The notes below the pieces were generated by a model. That model was not told where the DNA came from. It saw only the letters and a list, made by a program, of their open reading frames with translations, and searched no databases. From NCBI GenBank assembly GCA_020627905.1, contig JAHDFZ010000003.1, forward strand, positions 1 through 52,330: DNA of 52,330 bases. The letters run 5' to 3'. Position 1 is the stretch's first letter; each line of letters opens with the position of its first letter. This DNA is from Verrucomicrobiota bacterium (GTDB lineage: Bacteria; Verrucomicrobiota; Verrucomicrobiia; Verrucomicrobiales; DEV007). This document shows, in pieces, positions 35,887-44,968 of the stretch. The position numbers and the translations under genes were made by a program.

Positions 35887-38424
35887 ATGGAATTCTTGAT
35901 CATCGTCGCAGTCATTGTCGTTTTCGCTATTCTCATCAGGCGGCTAGGTTCTCTCGGGAAAGAGATCCGCGAAATGAAAGAGCAAGTCGGAGTCCTTCTG
36001 GATATGGCGAGGGCTCAGCATCTGCGGGATATCGCTGAAGCGAAGAGGACCGATACCGTTGAGGAGGAAAACGACGCCGAGGAATCCGCAGTGGCCGAAA
36101 CGTCTGATCCGGCGGAGAGCGCCGCAGTTCTCGCCGAGTCTCTGGATGATGCGCCGACATCTGATATCATCAAGGTCAATCCACCTGCGGAGCCTGAAGA
36201 GCCTGCACGCGAGCACCTAACTCCTCCACCTGTGCCTCAAGAGGAGACGTCTCTGGTTGCCGAAATCAGCTCGCCAGAGATCGAGACCTCGCACGAACCA
36301 TCTGCGCTTGAGACGAAAGCGCGTGAAATCCTGGCAAAGATCTGGAACTGGATCGTCGTCGGTGAGGAGCACCGCCCCTCAAACGTGACGATGGAGTATG
36401 CCGTCGCCACCACCTGGCTGCTGCGGCTGGGGGTCCTCTTCCTCGTTGTCGGGATCGGCTTTTTTCTGAACTACTCCATTGCGGAAGGCTACATCGGACC
36501 TGTGGGCAAGGTCGCCCTGACCGCCGCGGCCGGAGCTGGGCTACTCCTCGGCGGGCTGAAACTCTTCAGAGGACGCTATGACCTACTGGGTCAGGGGCTG
36601 ACGGGCGCGGGCATCATCACGCTCTACTTCACATTTTTCACCTCGCAGGGCCTTGGGCTCACCGGACCTGTCGTGACTTTTTCCTTCATGGCCCTCATCA
36701 CCGTTGTGGCCGGATTACTAGCAGTCCGCTTTCGCTCTCTCCTCGTTGCTGTGTTAGGCCTTATCGGCGGATATCTGACTCCGTTCCTCATCGAGACGGA
36801 TCAGCCAAGCCTCCATGCTCTTCTGGCTTATCTTCTTGTTCTTGGCCTGGGAGTATTCGGGGTCGCGATGCGGCGAGAATGGCGACTGCTGCACTACCTC
36901 TCGTTCCTGGCCACGTGGCTGCATATGGGCCTGATCATTGAAAAGGCCTACCAGCCCTCTCTCCTTTGGACATTCCTCCCCTTTGCAGTCGCTTTCTTCC
37001 TTCTGTTTTCCACGATCACCTTTATCTACCAGCTCATTCAGAGAAAGCAGGCGACTCTGTTAGAACTACTCTTCCTCGTCCTGAATGCTGCGGTATTCGT
37101 CGTGGCTGCCGGGCATTTGATCGACGAGGCAACCTCCCGAAAATGGCTCGCGCTGGTGACCTCTGGCCTATCCGCTTTTTACATCGCTCACGCGCAGATG
37201 TTTCTGCGACGGAAGATTCTTGACCGTGGCTTACTGCTAACTTTTCTGGGACTTGCCAGCGTCTTTGCCGCGCTCACTCTGCCGATTCTTCTATCAGGCG
37301 CCTGGCTCACGGCGAGCTGGTCTCTGCTGGCATTGATGACGCTATGGATCGGCTTGCGTCTGGGCACCCAGTTCCTCGCTCACTTGGCCCTGCTTCTCTT
37401 CGCCTTCGTCGTTTTTCGCCTCTTCGTGATCGATCTGAATGTCGAATACCTCGGAGATGAGGGCACGCTTTCGAACCTGGAAGCATTCAAGGCTATGGGG
37501 CGGCGAATCATCGTGCTCGGCATACCCATCGCCTCCCTTTTGGCTGCCGGAAATCTCCTGAGAACACAAAAAACTCCAACTGGAAAACCGAGCCTTGTTT
37601 CAAGTAAAAATGACACCCCGGTGAGATTTTCCTTCGGACCAATTGCTCAAACCCTGTTCTGGGTGGTCATCGGCGCAGCCTTCTTTTTCCTGCACTTTGA
37701 GATTCATAAAACAATCAGCGCTGTCTATGCACCACTGCAATCAGCCTTGCACACCATTGTTTTCCTTGGCCTGCTTTATCTCCTGCTGACGCGATACCGA
37801 AGCCAGAAGCATGTGGCCCTTTTGACAATTTTCTGGGTATTCGTCAGCTTACTACTCGCGAAACTGCTGGTGATCGATTTAGCATTTTCCCGGATCACTG
37901 CTGATATGAGCTATGCTCTGCAGCCCTTCGCCAGTGGACTCCTCATGAGACTTCTCAACTTCGGCCTCGTTATCGCCTTCCTCATCTGGGTCTGGAGACA
38001 AGGCACCCAATCCAGCAACGACACATCTCCGAATCCTCGCGTCCTCGCCTGGCTTTCTCTCGGATCATTCTTCCTTTTCTCCAGCCTTGAGGTATGGACA
38101 TTCTGGACTCATACCTCTGCATCTTTCCGAACGAGCGGGATCTCCATCTATTGGGGAGTCTTTGCCCTAGCCATGCTCTTTTACGGCATTTCGAAAAACA
38201 GCGCCGTTGTGCGCAGAGTGGGTCTAGCGATGATCGCCATCGTCGCAGCGAAGGTCTTTCTCATCGATCTGGCGGGACTTGGCCAACTCCCCCGCATCAT
38301 TGCCTTCATCGTTCTCGGCATCCTCGTGCTGGTCTGCTCTTTCCTCTATCTGAAGTATCGCCATCGCTTCTCGCCTGAAGAACTGACTGACTCCAAAAAC
38401 TCACAAGATCATGAAGCTCCATAA
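35887..38424 (+). CDS. DUF2339 domain polytopic membrane protein
   Basis: N-terminal coiled/acidic region, then NWIVVGEEHRPSNVTMEYAVATTWLLRLGVLFLVVGIGFFLNYSIAEGYIGP and many TM helices. Confidence 0.85.
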   Translation: MEFLIIVAVIVVFAILIRRLGSLGKEIREMKEQVGVLLDMARAQHLRDIAEAKRTDTVEEENDAEESAVAETSDPAESAAVLAESLDDAPTSDIIKVNPPAEPEEPAREHLTPPPVPQEETSLVAEISSPEIETSHEPSALETKAREILAKIWNWIVVGEEHRPSNVTMEYAVATTWLLRLGVLFLVVGIGFFLNYSIAEGYIGPVGKVALTAAAGAGLLLGGLKLFRGRYDLLGQGLTGAGIITLYFTFFTSQGLGLTGPVVTFSFMALITVVAGLLAVRFRSLLVAVLGLIGGYLTPFLIETDQPSLHALLAYLLVLGLGVFGVAMRREWRLLHYLSFLATWLHMGLIIEKAYQPSLLWTFLPFAVAFFLLFSTITFIYQLIQRKQATLLELLFLVLNAAVFVVAAGHLIDEATSRKWLALVTSGLSAFYIAHAQMFLRRKILDRGLLLTFLGLASVFAALTLPILLSGAWLTASWSLLALMTLWIGLRLGTQFLAHLALLLFAFVVFRLFVIDLNVEYLGDEGTLSNLEAFKAMGRRIIVLGIPIASLLAAGNLLRTQKTPTGKPSLVSSKNDTPVRFSFGPIAQTLFWVVIGAAFFFLHFEIHKTISAVYAPLQSALHTIVFLGLLYLLLTRYRSQKHVALLTIFWVFVSLLLAKLLVIDLAFSRITADMSYALQPFASGLLMRLLNFGLVIAFLIWVWRQGTQSSNDTSPNPRVLAWLSLGSFFLFSSLEVWTFWTHTSASFRTSGISIYWGVFALAMLFYGISKNSAVVRRVGLAMIAIVAAKVFLIDLAGLGQLPRIIAFIVLGILVLVCSFLYLKYRHRFSPEELTDSKNSQDHEAP

Positions 38425-39826
38425 GGTTCTCGTCTTTGCTCTTATCGCCAGTAGTCAGCTTCTAGCAGATACTCCGGCCAATGATCGAAGAACTGCATTC
38501 CCATATCGATTTCCCCTCGAGGCCGAGCAAAGATCCGAGACTGAGGGAGTTGGCGTGCTTCAGGTCACGTCAGAGATTCTTGAGAAGAGTGACCAGAGTC
38601 TATCGGATCTGCATCTTTTTTCCGGCGCGAACATCGTTCCCTACCAACTCGTGAAACGCGAGTCAGGCAGACAGCTCGAAAGCTCTGTGGAAATCGCCTC
38701 AGAGATCAGCAGCTTCCAGGAAAGCGAAGACGGGCGCATCACCTTGGAAGTCGCTCTGTCCGACACCACTAACCCCACCCCAGCCATCAGCTCCATCACA
38801 TTTGTGACGCCCAGGAAAAACTTCGAGCACAGCGTAACCGTAGAGGCATTCCAGGACGGGGAAACATGGCAACAAACCGGCGAGCGTCAGTGGATTTACG
38901 ACTACACTAAGCATATAGACCTCAGAAGCACAGAGGTCACCATTCCCGCGGTGCGCGCGTCACTCTTTCGTATCGTCATCACCCCGTCGACCTATGCCGA
39001 CTCTTCTGCTATTTTCCGACGGACGACAAGGCCTGCCGCATCCACAGCGTCGACTGTCGAGCGTATCGAGGCAATCAATGGCCAACCATTTCGCATTGAT
39101 GCGATCCGTTTGTCGAGAATTCCTGAAGAAGAAACAATCCCTCCGATCAACTATCCCGTGAACTTGGAGCGCGTCACCGAGGCGGGAGACGGCGAAAGCA
39201 CTGCATACATCATCAACACCAACAGCGCTCCGGTCCGCACGCTTTCACTGACGACGATGGATCGAAACTTCCGCGTGCCAGTGCGGATTGAGGCTCAGAA
39301 CGAAACACTCAATTCGGATCAGGAGCCGAGCTGGCGTTACATCGGGACTCAATTCATTCACCGCTTCGACATTGGCGGACTTGCGGAAGAAGATCTGGAA
39401 CTGAAACTCCCCAGCCCGAACATAGCAAATCGACCAAAGCTGCTGCGACTCACCCTACTGACGGGTGCCAATCACTCCATCACTCTCGATGACGTGAAAG
39501 CCACTGGAGACAGCTATGAGATGCGCTTCCTTGCAGAGCAAGGGACGAGTTATACCCTCTACGCAGGTGCTGGCGGAGCTGTCACCCCTGACCCAACTGA
39601 CTTCGAGACTGCCCCGATCAAAGCAGCCTTCGCGAGTGACCAGGTAGTGAAACTGCCGTTTTCTGTCAAAAAAGTTGAGGACAATCCCCTCTACATTCCC
39701 GGTGCTTCAACCTGGAAAATCACCGACTCTCCACTGCTTTTGTGGGCGAGTGTGGCGCTTGCTTTCGGAGCCTTGATATGGGCCCTCATGAGAGCCGTGC
39801 GACAGGTCGATGAAAAGCTTGGATAA
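38411..39826 (+). CDS. DUF3999-like secreted/membrane-anchored protein
   Basis: Signal peptide, beta-rich ectodomain, single C-terminal TM (LLLWASVALAFGALIWALMRAV); start overlaps the DUF2339 gene by 14 nt. Confidence 0.65.
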   Translation: MKLHKVLVFALIASSQLLADTPANDRRTAFPYRFPLEAEQRSETEGVGVLQVTSEILEKSDQSLSDLHLFSGANIVPYQLVKRESGRQLESSVEIASEISSFQESEDGRITLEVALSDTTNPTPAISSITFVTPRKNFEHSVTVEAFQDGETWQQTGERQWIYDYTKHIDLRSTEVTIPAVRASLFRIVITPSTYADSSAIFRRTTRPAASTASTVERIEAINGQPFRIDAIRLSRIPEEETIPPINYPVNLERVTEAGDGESTAYIINTNSAPVRTLSLTTMDRNFRVPVRIEAQNETLNSDQEPSWRYIGTQFIHRFDIGGLAEEDLELKLPSPNIANRPKLLRLTLLTGANHSITLDDVKATGDSYEMRFLAEQGTSYTLYAGAGGAVTPDPTDFETAPIKAAFASDQVVKLPFSVKKVEDNPLYIPGASTWKITDSPLLLWASVALAFGALIWALMRAVRQVDEKLG

Positions 39827-39936
39827 CTGGATCCGGAGCGCACAGCTGAATGTTAGAAAACAATGATGATTTGCGTGCTCGGGGCAGCAATTTTCTTACC
39901 ACTGCCTCTCAAACCATGATCACCATGCCAGCCGCA

Positions 39937-39959
39937 GGGTAGGAAAACCCCGCCTCCCC
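39937..39959. repeat. Possible diverged member of the 32.9-kb inverted-repeat family
   Basis: Reverse complement GGGGAGGCGGGGTTTTCCTACCC shares GGGGAGGCGGG with the left arm at 32898 and then has a GGG(T)-A/T-rich-(A)CCC core. Confidence 0.35.
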
Positions 39960-39984
39960 GGGAGTCCAGCCAATTTGAGTAAGA

Positions 39985-40617
39985 TCAGGCGTTTGTCAGG
40001 ATATCGAGCATTCGCTGCGCGACGTTCTGCTTCGTATCTCTCGGCAGCTCGATCGTTTCTCCTGCAGCCGAAAACAGGATGATCTCGTTGTGATCGACCT
40101 CGAAACCTGAGCTTGTCCCATCCACCCGATTGGCAGCGATCCAGTCACAAGCTTTGCGCTCCAGCTTCTCTCGGGCATAACGCTCGAGGTCCTGTGTCTC
40201 GGCCGCGAAACCGACGAGTGTCTTCTGAAACCCGAAGACTTCACGACAGCTCCCGAGGATATCTTTTGTCCGAACCAGCGTGAGCTTCATCTCTTCCCCC
40301 GTCTTCTTCAGCTTCTGCCCCTCAACGACAGCAGGCGTATAGTCCGCTACGGCAGCGCAGCAGATGACGAGGTCCATCCCCGAGATATGCTCTGCCACGG
40401 CGTCATACATCTCTGCCGCAGTGGTCACGTTCACCATACTCACGCCCGTCAGCGGATCCAGGCATACCGGTCCTGAAACCAAGGTCACATCCCATCCCGC
40501 ATCACGGGCAGCCTCTGCAAGGGCGTAGCCCATCTTTCCCGAAGACCGATTGCTCAGAAAGCGCACAGGATCGATCGGCTCTCGCGTCGGTCCAGCAGTT
40601 ATGAGCACCTTTTTCAT
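39985..40617 (-). CDS. coaB: Phosphopantothenate-cysteine ligase domain protein (stand-alone CoaB)
   Basis: KVLITAGPTREPIDPVRFLSNRSSGKMGYALAEAARDAGWDVTLVSGPV. Confidence 0.93.
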   Translation of the reverse strand: MKKVLITAGPTREPIDPVRFLSNRSSGKMGYALAEAARDAGWDVTLVSGPVCLDPLTGVSMVNVTTAAEMYDAVAEHISGMDLVICCAAVADYTPAVVEGQKLKKTGEEMKLTLVRTKDILGSCREVFGFQKTLVGFAAETQDLERYAREKLERKACDWIAANRVDGTSSGFEVDHNEIILFSAAGETIELPRDTKQNVAQRMLDILTNA

Positions 40618-40623
40618 AACGCG

Positions 40624-41166
40624 CTATTGCGCTTCGAGAATCTTCACGCAGGCATCGACAATCCCCTCAACCGGCCACAATCGCCCAGCACCTTCATAAC
40701 CGCAGGCTAGCATGCCCTCTTCTGGACCGATCCACTGCGCGCCGCGCACGGTTAGGACTTCCCGGTTACGCAAAGTGGCAGGGTGGTCCCACATCTTTCC
40801 ATTCATGGCCGGGGCGACGAGGAGCGGCGCACGAGTAGCGAGGTGGATGGCAGACAGCGCGTCATCCGCAATTCCATTGGCAAATTTGGCGAGGACATTG
40901 GCGGTGGCCGGAGCGACGAGGAACAGATCTGCCGCATCGGCGAGTTCGATGTGACCTGGGTGCCAGTCCGACTTCTCGTCATAGAGGTCAGCCGTCACCG
41001 GATGACGCGAGAGCACCTGCAGGGTCAGCGGCGTAATGAACTCGCAGGCATCTTTCGTCATGACAACCCGCACGTCATAGCCATGCTTCGTGAGTTGGCT
41101 GGTTAAATCAGCAGCCTTGTAAGCCGCAATAGATCCACTCACCCCCAGAACAATCGTTTTACTCAT
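40624..41166 (-). CDS. coaC: Phosphopantothenoylcysteine decarboxylase domain protein (stand-alone CoaC)
   Basis: VLGVSGSIAAYKAADLTSQLTKHGYDVRVVMTKDACEFITPLTLQVLSRHPV, APAMNGKMWDHPAT. Confidence 0.94.
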   Translation of the reverse strand: MSKTIVLGVSGSIAAYKAADLTSQLTKHGYDVRVVMTKDACEFITPLTLQVLSRHPVTADLYDEKSDWHPGHIELADAADLFLVAPATANVLAKFANGIADDALSAIHLATRAPLLVAPAMNGKMWDHPATLRNREVLTVRGAQWIGPEEGMLACGYEGAGRLWPVEGIVDACVKILEAQ

Positions 41167-41180
41167 ATCTGCTTGTTCTC

Positions 41181-41807
41181 CTAACCCATCATGCGGGCCG
41201 TGCGTTGACGCTCCGCTGTGATGATCGCTTGGAAGTGAGCGAAGTCACGGTCCCGATCCTCGCTGACGATGGTGTAGCTGTATTGCGGCCAGGCTTTCAT
41301 CTCGTCGCGGGCTGTTCGCAGACGCACCTGCACCTGGTCATCCGTCTCCGTGCCACGAGTCGCCAGACGACTGATGAGTGTCTCGTCTGAGTCGAGCACG
41401 ATGAAGATGTCGACGAGGGCGGCGCGCACCGCTTCATCCTCGTGCACACGCAGAGCTGCGACCCCCTGAACATCGAGATCCATCAGCACATCGATGCCTT
41501 TATCCAATCGCTGAAACACCTCACTTTTGAGCGTGCCGTAGTAGTTGCCGTGGACCTCTGCATACTCGAGGAATTCTCCCGCCTCGACTTTCGCGAGGAA
41601 CTCCTCGCGGGAGAAGAAGTGATAATCCTGTCCGTCCACCTCTCCCCCACGCGGAGTGCGAGTCGTAGCAGAGGTGGCGTATTGAGCATGCGCATCCTCC
41701 GCCGTCATGCGATGACAGAGGGTCGTCTTCCCACATCCAGAGGGACCGGACACCACGCAGAGCATCCCCTGTCGGAGCGCTGGAAGCTGATAGGATTCGT
41801 CAACCAT
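41181..41807 (-). CDS. gmk: Guanylate kinase
   Basis: MLCVVSGPSGCGKTTLCHRM, ATSATTRTPRGGEVDGQDYHFFSREEF, FLEYAEVHGNYYGT. Confidence 0.97.
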   Translation of the reverse strand: MVDESYQLPALRQGMLCVVSGPSGCGKTTLCHRMTAEDAHAQYATSATTRTPRGGEVDGQDYHFFSREEFLAKVEAGEFLEYAEVHGNYYGTLKSEVFQRLDKGIDVLMDLDVQGVAALRVHEDEAVRAALVDIFIVLDSDETLISRLATRGTETDDQVQVRLRTARDEMKAWPQYSYTIVSEDRDRDFAHFQAIITAERQRTARMMG

Positions 41808-41819
41808 AACGCGCCAAGG

Positions 41820-42824
41820 TTAGCCGCCGAGCAGCTGAGAAAACCAGATGCCGCATTTGTAATAAAGCGGGATACCCAGGGTGAGATTAAATGGAAACGT
41901 GACGCCGAGAGCGAGCATGAGGTAGATGCCGGGGCTTGCCTTCGGCAGGGCGATGCGCACGGCCGCCGGTGCAGCGATGTAGGAGGCGCTCCCGGTAAGT
42001 GCCCCGAAGACAGCAGCTCCACTCGGATTCATCCCGGCGAGAGTCCCTGCCATCACGCCGAGGCTCCCGTTGATGATCGGAAGAATGATTCCACAGAGAA
42101 CGACGGGGATCCCGGCGTTTTTAATATCCTGAAATCGGCTGGCCGCCACGAGGCCCAGCTCCAGCATGAAAAGACACAGGACGCCGTAAAAGGGTGTTTT
42201 AAAGAATGGGCTGATGAGGTCGATACTCTCGGGCGAGGAAATAGCTCCGATGAGCAAGCCGCCGACGAGGAGGATGATGCTCTTACCAGTGACAATTTCA
42301 TGGATGGCTCGCCCGAGACTGGCTTTCTGCCGAGGCTTGATCGGCATCGTATCGGACGAGTTCTGCCCTCCCTTAAGCCGAGCCAGAAGCAGACCGACGA
42401 TAATGCCCGGGACCTCGAGAATCGCCACGAGGGCTGGCAGATAGCCCTCTGGACGGATCTCCATGCGCGATCCAGCGTCGAGAGCGGCCAGAAAGGTCAC
42501 CGCACTGACTGATCCATAGTGTGCTGCTGTCGCCGAGGCATCCAGCAGATTGCATTTCCCCAGCTTCCTCAGGAAGAAAAAGGCGATCAACGGGGTCAGA
42601 CAACCAAGGACCAAAGTCGCAACGATCGGCAGGATCAGCTCACTCAGCGGCGTCTGCTGGATGGCTACACCACCTTTGATCCCGATGGCGAAGAGCAGGT
42701 AGATCGATATCGCCTGATACATCACGCTGGGGATCGAGAGATCACTCTTGATCCACTTCGCAACGATGCCGATGAAGAAGCTCAGAACGACAGGTGAAAG
42801 CAAATTTGCCAGAAGCAATTCCAT
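41820..42824 (-). CDS. SbtA-like sodium-dependent bicarbonate transporter family permease
   Basis: LLSPVVLSFFIGIVAKWIKSDLSIPSVMYQAISIYLLFAIGIKGGVAI, AAHYGSVSAVTFLAAL, GSASYIAAPAAVRIALPKASPGIYL. Confidence 0.88.
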   Translation of the reverse strand: MELLLANLLSPVVLSFFIGIVAKWIKSDLSIPSVMYQAISIYLLFAIGIKGGVAIQQTPLSELILPIVATLVLGCLTPLIAFFFLRKLGKCNLLDASATAAHYGSVSAVTFLAALDAGSRMEIRPEGYLPALVAILEVPGIIVGLLLARLKGGQNSSDTMPIKPRQKASLGRAIHEIVTGKSIILLVGGLLIGAISSPESIDLISPFFKTPFYGVLCLFMLELGLVAASRFQDIKNAGIPVVLCGIILPIINGSLGVMAGTLAGMNPSGAAVFGALTGSASYIAAPAAVRIALPKASPGIYLMLALGVTFPFNLTLGIPLYYKCGIWFSQLLGG

Positions 42825-42882
42825 AAATTATAGAATCCCATCAGGGAGGGGGTAGGCCCACTAGGCAGGCCGCCCCATCGTT

Positions 42883-42917
42883 CCACCTTCCCTGCGATGA
42901 TGCAACGGGAAAGGTGG
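42883..42917. other. Hairpin in the sulfatase-sbtA intergenic region
   Basis: CCACCTTCCC ... GGGAAAGGTGG (one bulge) with additional TGC/GCA pairing in the loop. Confidence 0.5.
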
Positions 42918-42949
42918 CTATCCGGTGACGTCGGGGTGACTCACTTATT

Positions 42950-44968
42950 TCAGCGACCCGCTGTCTGATTCGGCGTCTCGGGAAGGTGTATGACACGCAG
43001 ATCTTTGCATTCTGCGAGCCCGTTAGAAATGTAAAGATTGAACCCCTTCTTTTTCGATGCCAAAGCCGCGTGAGACCCAGAGAGGGTGTGTTCATCAGCA
43101 TCAATTCGAATCTGATCCCCAAAATTAGAGATTCGTATCGAGATCCATTTATCTTCAGGAAAATCCACGAGTTTTGAATCGAGAATCTGAGAGTCAGCGT
43201 CTCTGCCCCCGCTCTTTTTCTGGTCTTTAACCAGCTGGATGCGATCTCGGAAAAAATCCACTCGGTAAAGGTGATAGTCCACCCCATCGCGGCGGTCATT
43301 CAGAACACCAATCGTATGACGTTTTGCCGACCTGAATCGCAACAAATACTCTACAGTAGCCGATTCATGGGGTGCCTCAACATGGAGTGAAGCACCATGA
43401 TTTTCCTCTGGAACCTCTGAACCAGAGAAAACAGCATCGCCGATCGACCAGGCGCCTTTCACTTTTTCTAAATGACGCACTTCGAATTCACTAGCATCGA
43501 AAACAACGGCATCCTCATAGCACTGAACAAATTCCTCATTTAATAGAACCGGATTCTTCACTCTGCCGGGTTCTCGGCTCGCTCTAGCGAGCTCTGCGTC
43601 GAATTTCGACGACAAGCTTCGCAGACGCTTGGCTACCGCTGGGTGGCTATCGACAACATTTTCCGACTCTGATAGATCCTCTGAGATGCGATACAAAGAA
43701 AGAGGAATCGGAAGGTTTTTGGTTTCTCCCGGCATTCCATCTTTTCCCGGAACGATGACTGAGTGCGTTTCTGAGGGTAAAAACAGTTTCCACTCACCGG
43801 CCCTCACCGCGCGGCGCTTTACCTTTTGAAAATGAAATTCGTTCCACGGGCTTGAGAGATCTTCCCCCTTCATCTGAGCCACCACACTATGCCCGTCGAT
43901 GTCAGTGGACAGCTTTTCCTCAAATCCAATCATGTCAGCCAGCGTTGGAAGCAGATCCAGATTCGTTACCAAAGGCTCAACCACCCGTCCCTCTGGGAAT
44001 CGTTTCGGATAGCGAAAGAAGCAGGGAACACGAAATCCACCGTCGAACAAGGTGTGCTTCCCATCCCTGAACGGAGCCGCACTGCCACTATGATTCCCGT
44101 ATGACAACCAGGGACCATTGTCGGAAGTGAAAATGACGATGGTATTTTCTACTAACCCATTCTCCTCTAGGCTCGTGAGAATCCTTCCGATTGAAAAATC
44201 CAATTCCTCTAAAACATCCCAATAAAGATTGCCATCGTTTCTTCCCCGAAATTTATCGCTTACAGCGAGAGGAACATGCGGCATAGGAAAGGCCACATAG
44301 CCGAAAAATGGCCGCCCCCCTGCACTGTTAACGAACTGCACAACTTCGTCAGTGAGCTTTTGCGTTAAAAGATTCTGATCATGCATCGACATTTCGTTGT
44401 CAATCACCTGGTTATTCACGAGTAAGGGAAGGGGTGGAAACTTATCGCCATGACTCGGATGCTCGGGCCACATATCATTCGAATACGGAATCCCGAAGAA
44501 TGTCTTAAACCCATGCTGGAGAGGAAGAAATGGCAGTTGGTCACCCAGATGCCATTTACCGAACGCAGCCGTTATGTAGCCACGTTCCAGCAAATGCTCC
44601 GGGAGCAGCTGTTCCTGAGCATGGATCCCGATACGACTCGCTGGCCCGATCGCTCCACTGAGCCCAACTCTCTCAGGATACATCCCTGTGAGCAATCCCA
44701 CACGCGAAGCTGTGCAAACAGATTCAGCCACGTAAAAGTCTGCAAACCGGATGCTCTCGGTAGCCAACTGATTCAAGTTAGGCGTCGGCAAATCAAGATC
44801 TGAATGCACCCCCACATCCGCATATCCTAGATCATCACAAAGGATGATCAGGACGTTCGGTTGATCAGCTGCCCTCCCGTTGTCAGACTGACAGAGCAAC
44901 CCGGCGAAGAGAGAAATCTGGACAAAAAACCGAGTCAATCGCGTCGTAAAGATCTGTTGCGTATTCAT
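42950..44968 (-). CDS. Sulfatase with C-terminal LamG/DUF1080-like beta domain
   Basis: NVLIILCDDLGYADVGVHSDLDLPTPNLNQLATESIRFADFYVAESVCTASRVGLLTGMYPERVGL; GKWHLGDQ; C-terminal ~180 aa WSIGDAVFSGSEVPEENHGASLHV... beta-rich. Confidence 0.93.
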   Translation of the reverse strand: MNTQQIFTTRLTRFFVQISLFAGLLCQSDNGRAADQPNVLIILCDDLGYADVGVHSDLDLPTPNLNQLATESIRFADFYVAESVCTASRVGLLTGMYPERVGLSGAIGPASRIGIHAQEQLLPEHLLERGYITAAFGKWHLGDQLPFLPLQHGFKTFFGIPYSNDMWPEHPSHGDKFPPLPLLVNNQVIDNEMSMHDQNLLTQKLTDEVVQFVNSAGGRPFFGYVAFPMPHVPLAVSDKFRGRNDGNLYWDVLEELDFSIGRILTSLEENGLVENTIVIFTSDNGPWLSYGNHSGSAAPFRDGKHTLFDGGFRVPCFFRYPKRFPEGRVVEPLVTNLDLLPTLADMIGFEEKLSTDIDGHSVVAQMKGEDLSSPWNEFHFQKVKRRAVRAGEWKLFLPSETHSVIVPGKDGMPGETKNLPIPLSLYRISEDLSESENVVDSHPAVAKRLRSLSSKFDAELARASREPGRVKNPVLLNEEFVQCYEDAVVFDASEFEVRHLEKVKGAWSIGDAVFSGSEVPEENHGASLHVEAPHESATVEYLLRFRSAKRHTIGVLNDRRDGVDYHLYRVDFFRDRIQLVKDQKKSGGRDADSQILDSKLVDFPEDKWISIRISNFGDQIRIDADEHTLSGSHAALASKKKGFNLYISNGLAECKDLRVIHLPETPNQTAGR

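Noticed and set aside
41442-42512. 356-aa plus-strand ORF
   Set aside because: Antisense to gmk and the SbtA-like gene. Its low-complexity charged composition matches the complementary strand of real codons, and it has no recognisable domain.
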